Of a DNA stretch of 64,000 nucleotides, positions 44,730-53,516 are shown piece by piece. The stretch is from Phycisphaerales bacterium (lineage in GTDB: Bacteria > Planctomycetota > Phycisphaerae > Phycisphaerales > UBA1924): contig JADLFE010000009.1 in assembly GCA_020845755.1 (NCBI GenBank), positions 186,001 to 250,000 of the forward strand. The letters run 5' to 3'. A program made the position numbers and the translations under genes. Under the pieces are notes generated by a model. The model had not been told where the DNA came from and ran no database searches. It saw nothing but the letters and a program-made list of their open reading frames with translations. Numbering within the stretch: the first letter of the stretch is position 1; every line of letters starts with the position of its first letter.

Positions 44730-46073
44730 ATGGATAAGCCCGAATTCCTCACCGCCCAGCTCATCGTGAACGCGGTCGTGGTCGCGCTCACGATCCACGT
44801 CATGCTCCTCACCGTCGCCTACCTCATCTACTTCGAGCGAAAAATCTCCGCCTACATCCAGGACCGCATCGGCCCCAACCGCGTCGGCCTGGACTTCGGC
44901 CTCCCCGCCCTCTCCTTCCTCAAGAACGTCATCGGACTGGGCCAGCCGCTCGCCGACGGCCTGAAGTTCTTCCTCAAAGAGGACTACACGCCCTCCAAGG
45001 TCGACAAGGTTCTCTTCTCCCTCGCCCCCATGATGTCCATCACGCCCGCGCTCATGGGCTTTGCCGTCATCAACTGGGGCGGCGTGTGGAATTTCCCCGA
45101 CTTCACCATCCCCCTCCTCAACTGGCACATTGAGGGCGGGCCCGTCCAGGTCGCCGGCGCCAACATCGGCGTCGGCATCATCTACATGCTCGCCATCGCC
45201 TCCCTCGGCGTATACGGCATCACCCTCGGCGGCTGGGCCAGCAACAACAAGTACTCCTTCCTCGGCGGGCTCCGCGCCACCGCCCAGATGATCTCCTACG
45301 AGATCCCGCTGGGCCTCGCGCTCCTCTCCGCCCTGCTCGTCTATGGCACCACGATGCCCGATCAGATCGTGCGTCAGCAGGTCTCCGAAGGCTGGATGGT
45401 CCTCACCCAGCCCCTCGCCGCTGTCATCTTCTTCACCGCCATCCTCGCCGAGGCCAACCGCGCCCCGTTCGACAACGCCGAGGCCGAAAACGAACTTGTC
45501 GGCGGGTATCACACCGAATACTCGTCGATGCGTTTCGCGCTCTTCTTCCTGGCCGAATACGCCCACATGCTCACCTCCGGCGCGCTCTTCACGCTTCTCT
45601 TCCTCGGCGGCTATCACCTGCCCGGCTCGTCGCTCCCGGGGCTTGATCTGCTCTCGCCCGAGTCAACGACTTTCGTGGCGGTGGTCGCCAAGTATGCGGT
45701 CTTCTTCACCAAGGTTGTTCTGGTGATCTGCTTCCAGATGGTGGTCCGCTGGACGCTCCCCCGCATTCGTTACGACCAGGTGATGGCCGTCGCGTGGCAG
45801 GTGTGCATCCCGCTGGCGCTGGCCCACGTCGTGGTGATCTCGGTCGCGCTGTACATGGATTGGCGTGCCCCGTGGCAGTTGTTTGTTGCCAACGTCGCGG
45901 TCGCGCTGGTCTTCACCGCGCTGCAGGGCCGCGTCGGCATCCCCAGCACCAACAAGCGCCTGCCGCTCTACGGCTCGCGTTTCAGCCCGATGCCCGGCGA
46001 GAAGGTCGTCACCGGCCCCACCAACCCCGTCGCGCTGGAGGATCGCCCCGTGCAAAGCCTGCACGCTCGCTGA
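44730..46073 (+). CDS. nuoH: NADH-quinone oxidoreductase subunit H
   Basis: A 447-residue membrane protein. The first helix is followed by YLIYFERKISAYIQDRIGPN, the NuoH signature, and AEANRAPFDNAEAENELVGGYHTEYS lies on the matrix loop that contacts quinone. It is about 100 residues longer than E. coli NuoH (325), owing to loop extensions and a C-terminal polar tail. No other nuo genes flank it. No ribosome site; TACAGT lies 10 bases before the ATG. Confidence 0.95.
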   Translation: MDKPEFLTAQLIVNAVVVALTIHVMLLTVAYLIYFERKISAYIQDRIGPNRVGLDFGLPALSFLKNVIGLGQPLADGLKFFLKEDYTPSKVDKVLFSLAPMMSITPALMGFAVINWGGVWNFPDFTIPLLNWHIEGGPVQVAGANIGVGIIYMLAIASLGVYGITLGGWASNNKYSFLGGLRATAQMISYEIPLGLALLSALLVYGTTMPDQIVRQQVSEGWMVLTQPLAAVIFFTAILAEANRAPFDNAEAENELVGGYHTEYSSMRFALFFLAEYAHMLTSGALFTLLFLGGYHLPGSSLPGLDLLSPESTTFVAVVAKYAVFFTKVVLVICFQMVVRWTLPRIRYDQVMAVAWQVCIPLALAHVVVISVALYMDWRAPWQLFVANVAVALVFTALQGRVGIPSTNKRLPLYGSRFSPMPGEKVVTGPTNPVALEDRPVQSLHAR

Positions 46074-46125
46074 TGCACGCCGCTCGGCACACGAAGTCGT
46101 GACCGCGAGTCGCTGTGACCCCCGT

Positions 46126-46905
46126 TCAATGAATCTCCAGATCCTTGATAGTCCCGCCTTCGGCACGCCGGAGGTCCGCATCGATCGCTTCGAGTTCGTC
46201 GATGAGTTTCCGACGCGCCGCGGCCGCGAATGGGTTGTCGTTCTGGATGACGCTGAACAGATGCCCGGCGTCGACCCGAACGGTATCGACGGTCTGTTTC
46301 ATAGCGCGGAACGACGGCGGAACGAAGGCCGCGTCCTCTCCCGCACCGACGCCGATCATCCCTTTGGCGACAAAGAACGCCAGCGCATGGGTCATGGCCA
46401 TGAGTTGATCGTGCTCCTCGGGCGTCTGGTCGATCACTTCGCACCCGATTCGCTCGTAGAGCGAGCGAGCCTCGTCCGCGGCGGCGGGGTGTTGCGTGTT
46501 GGGGCAGATGACGGCGCGGAGGGGACGCTCTTTGCGGGCCAGCGACGCCGGGCCGAAGAGCGGGTGCGTCGCGCACCATGCGACGCCGGCGCCGAGTTCA
46601 CGCGACATCTGCCTGGTCGGTAGGACCTTGACACTTCCCACATCGAGCACAAGGTGCTCTCGCGTGAGGCATGGGCGGGCCGCCCGGAGCACACCCTCCA
46701 GCGAACGCACCGGTACGCAACAGATGATCGTGCGGGCCCGGCGCAGGAGGTCCTGCATCGTCGCGTCTGCGTGAGGCAACTGGCCCGGGAGCACATGCGG
46801 GTCGTACGCGCGATATGACATCCCCGCAGTATCGAGGAGCGACACCAGCGCACGCCCGAAGTGCCCGAATCCAACCACGCCGATCGGCTCGCGAACCTGC
46901 GTCAT
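46126..46905 (-). CDS. tyrA: prephenate dehydrogenase
   Basis: A 259-residue protein. The start at 46905 gives MTQVREPIGVVGFGHFGRAL, a Rossmann glycine motif; the longer upstream frame reads through the dockerin gene out of frame. Further TyrA motifs are LVLDVGSVKVLPTRQM, CATHPLFGPAS, and MTHALAFFVAKGM. It oxidatively decarboxylates prephenate in tyrosine synthesis. It is shorter than E. coli TyrA because it lacks chorismate mutase. TACACT lies 6 bases before the ATG. Confidence 0.85.
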   Translation of the reverse strand: MTQVREPIGVVGFGHFGRALVSLLDTAGMSYRAYDPHVLPGQLPHADATMQDLLRRARTIICCVPVRSLEGVLRAARPCLTREHLVLDVGSVKVLPTRQMSRELGAGVAWCATHPLFGPASLARKERPLRAVICPNTQHPAAADEARSLYERIGCEVIDQTPEEHDQLMAMTHALAFFVAKGMIGVGAGEDAAFVPPSFRAMKQTVDTVRVDAGHLFSVIQNDNPFAAAARRKLIDELEAIDADLRRAEGGTIKDLEIH

Positions 46906-46911
46906 GGGGCG

Positions 46912-46917
46912 AGTGTA
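46912..46917 (-). promoter_or_regulatory. leaderless-type -10 element for tyrA
   Basis: On the minus strand TACACT is followed by CGCCCC and the ATG at 46905, with no purine-rich ribosome site. Confidence 0.4.
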
Positions 46918-46964
46918 TCGACTTCGCCGCTCGGTCCGGTATCGATCACCCGAGAGAACGGACT

Positions 46965-47849
46965 TCAGCAGCCTCCCTCGAATGCACCGGCGAACTCGTC
47001 GTAATCCAGCGCGTTGACAAAGCCGTCGCCGTTGAAATCGGCGTCCGGGCTTCCTTCCTCGAAGGCGCCGGCAAACTCGTCGTAATCCAGCGCGTTGACG
47101 AAGCCGTCGCCGTTCACGTCCGCCGGACAATCGGGCCCGAGCAGCATGACGGAGCCGCTGCACCCCGGAGAGAGCGACGTGGTACCGAAGCTGATGCCAC
47201 CGACATTCAGCGTATACGCGGGATCGAAGTAGACCTCGAGTCGATCACCGGCGAAGTTGATCTGCACGCCGAAGTGCGGTGCTTGTGGAGCAAGCCGCTG
47301 GAACAAGGCCTGGCAGATGATCGGGCCGTCGGTCTGAAAATCGAGTTCCTCCGCGGAGACGACGGCGGTAAGTTCGCCAAGGTCGGTGAAGATCCCGGCG
47401 GTAAACTCCGACGGCAATCCGTTCGGATCGATCGGGTCGAACGAGCCCTGGAATCCGACCTTACCCTCGCGGACGTTCTTGCCGACAACATCATCCTTCT
47501 TTTCGCCGGTGGTGCCGGGATCGAATGAGATTTCGGTGCCGTTCGCCAGATGCTTGATGGTGATCTGGTTGCCGCCCGGGCCGTCGTCGGATACGTCGTA
47601 GCCCTTGGCGATGAGGGCGTCGCGGATGGCGTTGCGCTTCTTCTCGGCGGACCAGTCCTTTTCGATGGTTGCGGTCACGTCGGCGCCGGGCTTGATGAAC
47701 ACCGTAACGCTGGTGTCCTTCGGGTTGGTGGGCTTGGAGAACGTCATGGTGACGCTCTCCGTGGCGAGTGCCGTGCCGGCCATGGCCGTCAGGATGACCG
47801 CCGAAAAAGCGAGGCGAGCCGCGTTGATGAGCCGGGTCGTGCGTGCCAT
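46965..47849 (-). CDS. secreted protein with dockerin-like C-terminus
   Basis: A 294-residue protein. The ATG at 47849 is preceded by AAGGAGA; a signal peptide (about 1-28, cleaved after ALA) follows. The central 200 residues match no family; they include a segment with alternating Thr/Val (SVTMTFSKPTNPKDTSVTVF). The tail has two near-identical loops, DVNGDGFVNALDYDEFAGAF and DFNGDGFVNALDYDEFAGAF, and ends EGGC, like the kelch-like protein at 43373. Confidence 0.8.
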   Translation of the reverse strand: MARTTRLINAARLAFSAVILTAMAGTALATESVTMTFSKPTNPKDTSVTVFIKPGADVTATIEKDWSAEKKRNAIRDALIAKGYDVSDDGPGGNQITIKHLANGTEISFDPGTTGEKKDDVVGKNVREGKVGFQGSFDPIDPNGLPSEFTAGIFTDLGELTAVVSAEELDFQTDGPIICQALFQRLAPQAPHFGVQINFAGDRLEVYFDPAYTLNVGGISFGTTSLSPGCSGSVMLLGPDCPADVNGDGFVNALDYDEFAGAFEEGSPDADFNGDGFVNALDYDEFAGAFEGGC

Positions 47850-47871
47850 GGGTATCTCCTTGCTGTGGCCG

Positions 47872-47914
47872 CACGGAATTGCGCGGCTTGCATGCAAGCG
47901 ACGGGGATTCCGTG
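47872..47914. repeat. nested palindrome in the divergent region
   Basis: CACGGAAT (47872-47879) and ATTCCGTG (47907-47914) flank a perfect 10-base palindrome TTGCATGCAA (47888-47897). The structure lies just upstream of the secreted gene's ribosome site and may be an operator or an mRNA hairpin. Confidence 0.5.
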
Positions 47915-47997
47915 TCGTCACGCGCGAGAAATCAGGTTGGCGTCCCGGCCCCGCTCATTGCACACGGATCGAGGGCGATCAGCACATTCGCCGCTTC

Positions 47998-48006
47998 TGA
48001 TATCAT
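47998..48006 (+). promoter_or_regulatory. extended -10, leaderless-type, for the PrsW-like gene
   Basis: TGATATCAT is a TGn-extended -10 (TATCAT at 48001-48006). The GTG start codon is 6 bases downstream, exactly where transcription should start. There is no Shine-Dalgarno. Confidence 0.55.
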
Positions 48007-48012
48007 GACCAT

Positions 48013-48762
48013 GTGCTTGCCTCCACGATCATCCTGTATCTGACGCTCGCGTTGTGCGCGGTTGCGATCGGGGCCGCGGCGCTGCGCTACGACGCGTATG
48101 TCCGCGAGCCGCTCCGCATGATCCTGCTCACCGCCGTGATGGGCGCGGCTCTCATGTGGCTCGCGGGACGACTGCAGGTGTGGACCATCAACCACTTCGC
48201 CGAGCAGGGCAGGCTCATGCCCAACATCTCGCTCGCCTCGCTCGCTGGCCTGACGGAAGAACTCGCCAAGATCGGCGTGGTGCTGATTCTCTCGCGCCTT
48301 GCGGCACGATACGTCAACGAACCGATCGACGGCATGATCTACGGCTCGTTCGCGGGCCTCGGCGCGGCCATCGAAGAATCGATCTGGGTGCTGAATCTTG
48401 ACCACGCGACGCATCTGTCGCCGCAGGAGCCGGTGAGACTGGCCGGGCACCTGGTCTTCGGCGGGATCGGCGGCTATGGCGTGGGTCTGCTCGTCACGCG
48501 CTCGCCGCGGGCCTTGCTCGTCACGATCCTGGCGCTGCTGTGCGCGGCGACGATCCACACGCTCTGGGATGTCGTCGCGTTCGACGCCGCGGAAAAGTTC
48601 AACGCGAGCCGGTCGCTCCGCTGGTATCACACAACGGGCGGCGTCACCCTCATGCTGCTCGGGATGGCGATCTATCGCCTGCTGATCGCCGACGCGGCCA
48701 GACGCACGCGCGCCTGGATGACGGCGGGCGAACCACGCTCGGCGTCGAACATCGTCAAATGA
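48013..48762 (+). CDS. PrsW-like intramembrane protease
   Basis: A 249-residue protein with seven or eight membrane segments and a GTG start. The family residues are visible: the Glu pair of LTEELAKIGVV, DGMIYGSFAGLGAAIEES and the His-rich AATIHTLWDVVAF. PrsW cleaves anti-sigma factors within the membrane in Bacillus; other members have unknown targets. No anti-sigma gene is nearby. It is divergent to the dockerin-tailed gene. Confidence 0.8.
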   Translation: MLASTIILYLTLALCAVAIGAAALRYDAYVREPLRMILLTAVMGAALMWLAGRLQVWTINHFAEQGRLMPNISLASLAGLTEELAKIGVVLILSRLAARYVNEPIDGMIYGSFAGLGAAIEESIWVLNLDHATHLSPQEPVRLAGHLVFGGIGGYGVGLLVTRSPRALLVTILALLCAATIHTLWDVVAFDAAEKFNASRSLRWYHTTGGVTLMLLGMAIYRLLIADAARRTRAWMTAGEPRSASNIVK

Positions 48763-48916
48763 GAGGCCCGCCGGATTCCGCACTCGCCTTCGGGATCATG
48801 TGACTTCGGAAGCCCGCTCATGCGTACCCACCGCTCCGCCCCGGGCTTTTCGGCGTCGCGTGCGGCATTCTCGCGGTATGCTGGTGCATCAGCAGCACAC
48901 ATTCCGGAGCTTTTCC

Positions 48917-49837
48917 ATGCGCCGCACGATTCTGAAGTCAGCCGTCACGCTCGCCGCCCTCGTCGCCTTCGCCGGTCTTGCGGCGCTGGCGCAGCCCGCG
49001 TCCCCCGCCGCCAAGCCCGCGCCGCGAAACTCCGCGCCCGCGGACGCGCTGGGCCTCTCTCTTGGCACACAGGCGTGGACGTTCCGCGATCGCACGGCGT
49101 TCGAGGCGATCGACATCGCGGCCGACCTTGGCCTCACCAACATCGAACTCTTCGCGGGGCAGGAACTCTCGCCCGAGCACAAGGACATCAAGGTCGGGCC
49201 GGGGATGGCCAAGGAGCACATGGACGCGCTGAAGAAGAAGATGGCGGAGCGGAAGGTCGTCGCCAGCAGCTTCGGCGTGGTGGGTTTCAAGAAGGACGAG
49301 GCCGACGCGCGGGCGAAATTCGACTTCGCCAAGGCGATGGGGATGGGCGCGATCTCGTGCGAGCCGGAGTTCGACGCGTGGGACATGGTGGAGAAGCTGG
49401 CGGTTGAATATAACATCCGCCTGGCGGTGCATAACCATCCCAAGCCGTCGCGGTACTGGAGCCCGGAGATCGTGCTGGAGCAGGTGGGCAAGCGATCGAA
49501 GCTGATCGGCGCGTGCGCGGATACGGGGCACTGGCCGCGCTCGGGCCTGTCGCCGGTCGATCAGCTCAAGAAGCTCGAGGGTCGGATCATCGAACTGCAC
49601 TTCAAGGACGTGGCGCCGGAGGCGGGCAAGCCGGGCGAGTATCTGGATCGCCCGTGGGGCACGGGGCACGGCGACGCCAAGGCGATGCTGCGCGAGCTGG
49701 TGCGCCAGGGGTTCAAGGGCGTCGTGCTGGTGGAGTACGAGAACACCGAGGGCAAGGAACTGGAAGAGAACGTGCGGAAGTGCGTGGCGTTCTTTGACTC
49801 GGCCGCGGCGGAGATTCTGAAGGAGAGGGGGAAGTAG
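48917..49837 (+). CDS. secreted xylose isomerase-like TIM-barrel protein
   Basis: A 306-residue protein. The ATG at 48917 has GGAG eight bases upstream and opens a signal peptide (about 1-26, cleaved after ALA). The rest follows the AP endonuclease 2/sugar isomerase-epimerase fold: IELFAGQELSPEH, FGVVGFKKDEADARAKF, LAVHNHPKPSRYW, GACADTGHWPRSG, ELHFKDVAPEAG and VLVEYEN. Putative metal residues (Glu, Asp, His, Glu) are present. Planctomycetes carry many such exported proteins, probably for sugar conversion; the substrate is unknown. Confidence 0.8.
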   Translation: MRRTILKSAVTLAALVAFAGLAALAQPASPAAKPAPRNSAPADALGLSLGTQAWTFRDRTAFEAIDIAADLGLTNIELFAGQELSPEHKDIKVGPGMAKEHMDALKKKMAERKVVASSFGVVGFKKDEADARAKFDFAKAMGMGAISCEPEFDAWDMVEKLAVEYNIRLAVHNHPKPSRYWSPEIVLEQVGKRSKLIGACADTGHWPRSGLSPVDQLKKLEGRIIELHFKDVAPEAGKPGEYLDRPWGTGHGDAKAMLRELVRQGFKGVVLVEYENTEGKELEENVRKCVAFFDSAAAEILKERGK

Positions 49838-50027
49838 AGCGACCGATTCCCGTTAACGGCTTGTGCGAGGGGGTTGCGAGTGTTCTGGCTTCGAGATGTT
49901 CGCAAGCAGATCATCTGGCTTCTCCCAGTCATTCGGGCGGACCCGTGGGATTCGAATCTAGAAGTCACGATGCTTAGGCGATCTGCATACAGCACCTTGT
50001 GACTAATTCGTGCTGACAGATTGCATC

Positions 50028-50822
50028 TCATTTCACGCTCATGACCGTACCACGCATCGTAATCAACACACTGTACGTAAATGAGCGGCTGTCTCGCAAT
50101 AGCGACATGAATCGAGTTGAAAGAGATATTGCTCGGATCGGCGACCAGCCGCGAACAGTGAGAGCGTTGCAAACTCCTTCCAGCTTCATGCGCCAGTGCT
50201 CCTCGCGATCAGCGTCGATGCCTCCCGCGATGACATGATAGGGCCGCACATCCACTGACAGGTCCTGCAATCCGGCGTCCACAAACAAACTAAACAGGGA
50301 AAGACCTATGCGGGGTTTGAACCCGCCGGCCAGCGTCGCGAGTGCCGCATCAATCTCTTTCTGAAGGGATGCCTCACAGGGATGGTGCCAGATACAGTTA
50401 CCATCTAAGTCGCTTACGCACACTGTACCGCCGGGCTTGGTCACTCGCATCATCTCGGCGAGCACCTTCTGCGGCTCGGCAAGGTATTCAAACAGAAACC
50501 TCGACCAAACAATGTCGAACTCGCCCTTGCCGGCGGGAATCTCCTCGGCGAAACCTTGGCGGTATTCAATGGTCTGGCGGTGATCGGCGTGCGCGCGACC
50601 CTCTTCAACCCGCTTGTGTGATGCATCAACTCCAACGACCCGTCCGGTGCGACCAACCAACCCCGCCATGATGCGGCATGTGGTTCCCGCGGCGCAGCCG
50701 AGGTCCAGCACGCTTGCTCCGTTCCGTATCCCCGCCCAGCGAAGTTGTTCAATTGTCAGCATTCGATCCGTTTTCCGCTCGATTCGCAGTCCCTCGCTGC
50801 TCGTCTCCATGATGTAGTTCAC
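50028..50822 (-). CDS. SAM-dependent class I methyltransferase
   Basis: A 264-residue protein. The first codon, GTG at 50822, overlaps the stop of the preceding gene (GTGA), so translation is probably coupled; ATG at 50810 is an alternative. Motif I is VLDLGCAAGTTCRIM, motif II GRVVGVDAS, and motif IV FDIVWSRFLFEYLAEPQ. The substrate is unknown. It is the last gene of the five-gene island operon. Confidence 0.82.
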   Translation of the reverse strand: MNYIMETSSEGLRIERKTDRMLTIEQLRWAGIRNGASVLDLGCAAGTTCRIMAGLVGRTGRVVGVDASHKRVEEGRAHADHRQTIEYRQGFAEEIPAGKGEFDIVWSRFLFEYLAEPQKVLAEMMRVTKPGGTVCVSDLDGNCIWHHPCEASLQKEIDAALATLAGGFKPRIGLSLFSLFVDAGLQDLSVDVRPYHVIAGGIDADREEHWRMKLEGVCNALTVRGWSPIRAISLSTRFMSLLRDSRSFTYSVLITMRGTVMSVK

Positions 50823-53461
50823 GGCACACCCCGAGTGATTGACGAGTTGGTGTGGCGGTTTCTCGCAGACATTATCCGTGCGTAGAAACTATTGATATGC
50901 GAGTATGCGGCGATCATGCCGCCGTGCAACCACACCAGACGTTGGTAATCTTGTACGTGTTGCGCGCCAAGTCCTCGGAGAGCTTCACCAGTTCGCCGGT
51001 CGACCGCAAAGAACAGATGCGGCAGCTCGAAGTCGGTGTATGCGGTTCGCACAGCCCTGGCGAGTGCGCAGGCGATTTGCAAGTGCCGTGCACCATCAAG
51101 AGTCGCATCCAGCCACAGTTCGCAGCGATTCTCAAGAAAGGAAAAGCTCAGGCCCAGTGGACCACGGTACGCGACCGCCAAGCCGACCGGATCTGACATG
51201 CCCCGCATGCTTGCGAGAAAGACACGGCGGTATCGTCGCAGGCCAATCTCTTTGTATTGATCATTGAGGTGTGCGAGCTCGACATCGCCAGCATTCCACT
51301 CATCAGCCGTCGCTTGCACGCGACCGCACAGCCGATGAGCTAGACGGTTCACGCTTGCGGCGTCTGTATTATTGCAGCAATGAATATCGATGAGTGTGGC
51401 GTCTTGAGAGTGCAGCTGATCGCGCGGTATCGTGATATATGTGTGCTCATGCAGCATCGCATTCGTAGCGCCGATTGTGGCGACGCAGCTGCCAAAGACC
51501 CGTGCCGGAAAGCGATTCTCGGCGCGATACCAACTCTGGGCGCCCATCCGGCCTTGAGCGAAGAGTTCGGATTGTTCGCTCAACAGGACGGCGCGGCTGC
51601 CTTCTGGACGGCCAATTGAGACGACGTGCTGAGAGTGCACCACGCGACACGTTGTGTTCCAATAGCTGACGGATGCCCAAGAGCCAGTCTCTGGATGATC
51701 ATATATAATCACATGATGAAGCGATCCTTCCGGGCGCGACAGCATACTGCGGCGCCAATTATCCATGATGAGCGACCAATGCGGCTTCAGCCGCTCTCGT
51801 TTGGCCGGATATATGAACCCGCATTGTTCATATCGCGCGAACAGTTCCTCAACGCGTATGGTGTTGATTCTGCAGCCAAAGGCCTCGTACCGGCTGCCGA
51901 ATGGTAAGTCAGCGAGTCCATTCGGCCGAGTGGTCGTTTGCTGCTGCGTCACGCCGCAGCTCTCGTTGGATTGAGCCCTAGGAACTGGCGACGGGGATAC
52001 AGAAATGCGCCGCGAGTCCCCGAGCAAATGGTCGAGCACATCGCCCGCCGTGTAGCTGCAATTGCCCCGACTGAGCAGTGGCTGGATGCTCGCCACGTCC
52101 GCCCCGATGGTAACGAGCGGGTGTTCCTCGTATCCGTTTGTCTGCACCTGTTCAAGCCCGATGTTCGCGGGAAGGGCATTGCACAAGCACTTGCGGCCGA
52201 TGGTCTCAGACGCTAAGCCACCCTTCTTTTCATAGTCCTCAACGGGCTCTGCGGGACATCGGTAGCCGAGGGTGCCATCGGACTTTCTGTAGGGCACGCG
52301 AAGGTAACCCATGTCGCATACGCGAAGACGCGAGCCATAGGTTCCATCGCACGACAGTGTTTGGGGAATGGCGGCGACCCTGAATGGAAAGCCGGTTGGA
52401 GACGCGAGCGGATCGTTGAACACGTCGAGATTGCCGTTCGCGATTCTCTCCAGCATCTCCCGCTTGAGGTCCTGGCGCAGTCCCGATTCGTCGCACAGCG
52501 CGAAAAGGGTTCCGACCTGCACTCCATGCGCGCCGGCGGCCAGTGCCTGCTGGACCTTTTCAGGGGTTCCGTACGCGCCGGCGAGCCAGAATGGCACGCC
52601 GATGGCACGCATCTGCTCCAAGTCCGCGATGTCCCGTTCGCCATAAACAGGCTCGCCGCGCACGGTCAACCGCATATCGCCCCGCGGTGGCGCATTGTGC
52701 CCGCCCGAGGCGTGGCCTTCGACAACAAAGCCGTCGATCTTGCCATTGGCTCGTTTCAGCAGTGCCTTGGCCAGCGTCGCGGAAGAGACAATTGGAAAGA
52801 ACCGTGGGCGTTGAAGCGATATCCGCGACGACAGCGCGAAGCGGGTTGGGTCGAACTCAACTGAGTACGCATGATCCCCCCTGTCGGCCACGTCCAACGG
52901 AAGTGATGCGGGCAGGTGATTAGATAGCTTGTCCAAGGCACCGGGAATCGAAGCGGGAATACCGGCGCCCATCAGCACATGAGACACCCCCGCGAGTATC
53001 GCACCGTAAAGGCTCGGCAGAGTGACCATCTGGACTTTTTCAAGCAGATTCAAGCCGACAATTCCGCCGTGCCCCTCCTTCGCCAGATAGACCTCGGCAA
53101 AGTGAGCCAAAACGAGCAGGTCTTCTCGATCCTGTGTCAGCTTGGCACCAAACAGCGGTAGCCGCGCATACGGCTGGCCGGGTTGACGACCTTCGGGCTT
53201 CAAGTACTTCGTGAGCGCGGCCTCGGCGATGGACGGAACTGGAAAACGCCGGAGCGCACGGCGGAGGTGCCCGCCGGAGTCGCCGTCCTGCAATCGGCGA
53301 ATGAAAACCGTGTCCAGCACACTCCCCGAAACCACTCCGAGTTGCCCGCGCGAAGACACAGCCTTCGCAAGCACCCAGTTCGAGATGCCCACACCCATGC
53401 CGCCTTGAATGATGGTGGGGCCAGCCGGTACCATTCGCCTTGTTTGGTCGCTTTCAGACAC
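50819..53461 (-). CDS. nitronate monooxygenase-family protein with a large C-terminal extension
   Basis: An 880-residue protein with a GTG start behind GAGGAGG. Residues 1-470 match the long nitronate monooxygenase/enoyl-reductase (PfaD-like) family: IIQGGMGVGISNWVLA, KEGHGGIVGLNLLEKVQ, VEGHASGGHNAPPRG, ASPTGFPFRV and RKCLCNALPANIG, an FMN barrel. From about residue 480 to the end is a region not normal for the family, rich in aromatic residues, with parts (for example ANRLAHRLCGRVQATAD and GLRRYRRVFLASMRGM) that vaguely resemble acyltransferase folds. The reaction could be flavin-linked oxidation or enoyl reduction; the second half is unassigned. Confidence 0.75.
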   Translation of the reverse strand: MSESDQTRRMVPAGPTIIQGGMGVGISNWVLAKAVSSRGQLGVVSGSVLDTVFIRRLQDGDSGGHLRRALRRFPVPSIAEAALTKYLKPEGRQPGQPYARLPLFGAKLTQDREDLLVLAHFAEVYLAKEGHGGIVGLNLLEKVQMVTLPSLYGAILAGVSHVLMGAGIPASIPGALDKLSNHLPASLPLDVADRGDHAYSVEFDPTRFALSSRISLQRPRFFPIVSSATLAKALLKRANGKIDGFVVEGHASGGHNAPPRGDMRLTVRGEPVYGERDIADLEQMRAIGVPFWLAGAYGTPEKVQQALAAGAHGVQVGTLFALCDESGLRQDLKREMLERIANGNLDVFNDPLASPTGFPFRVAAIPQTLSCDGTYGSRLRVCDMGYLRVPYRKSDGTLGYRCPAEPVEDYEKKGGLASETIGRKCLCNALPANIGLEQVQTNGYEEHPLVTIGADVASIQPLLSRGNCSYTAGDVLDHLLGDSRRISVSPSPVPRAQSNESCGVTQQQTTTRPNGLADLPFGSRYEAFGCRINTIRVEELFARYEQCGFIYPAKRERLKPHWSLIMDNWRRSMLSRPEGSLHHVIIYDHPETGSWASVSYWNTTCRVVHSQHVVSIGRPEGSRAVLLSEQSELFAQGRMGAQSWYRAENRFPARVFGSCVATIGATNAMLHEHTYITIPRDQLHSQDATLIDIHCCNNTDAASVNRLAHRLCGRVQATADEWNAGDVELAHLNDQYKEIGLRRYRRVFLASMRGMSDPVGLAVAYRGPLGLSFSFLENRCELWLDATLDGARHLQIACALARAVRTAYTDFELPHLFFAVDRRTGEALRGLGAQHVQDYQRLVWLHGGMIAAYSHINSFYARIMSARNRHTNSSITRGVP

Positions 53462-53516
53462 GGACGCCTCCTCGAGAATTCACCACCCACACCGACGGCT
53501 CAAGAGTTCGATTGCG

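Noticed and set aside
46906-47163. An apparent N-terminal extension of the prephenate dehydrogenase.
   Set aside because: It is the dockerin-tail coding sequence read in another frame; the real TyrA starts at 46905.
49940-49962. A TTCGAATC palindrome resembling a tRNA T-arm.
   Set aside because: No acceptor, D or anticodon arm can be folded around it on either strand.
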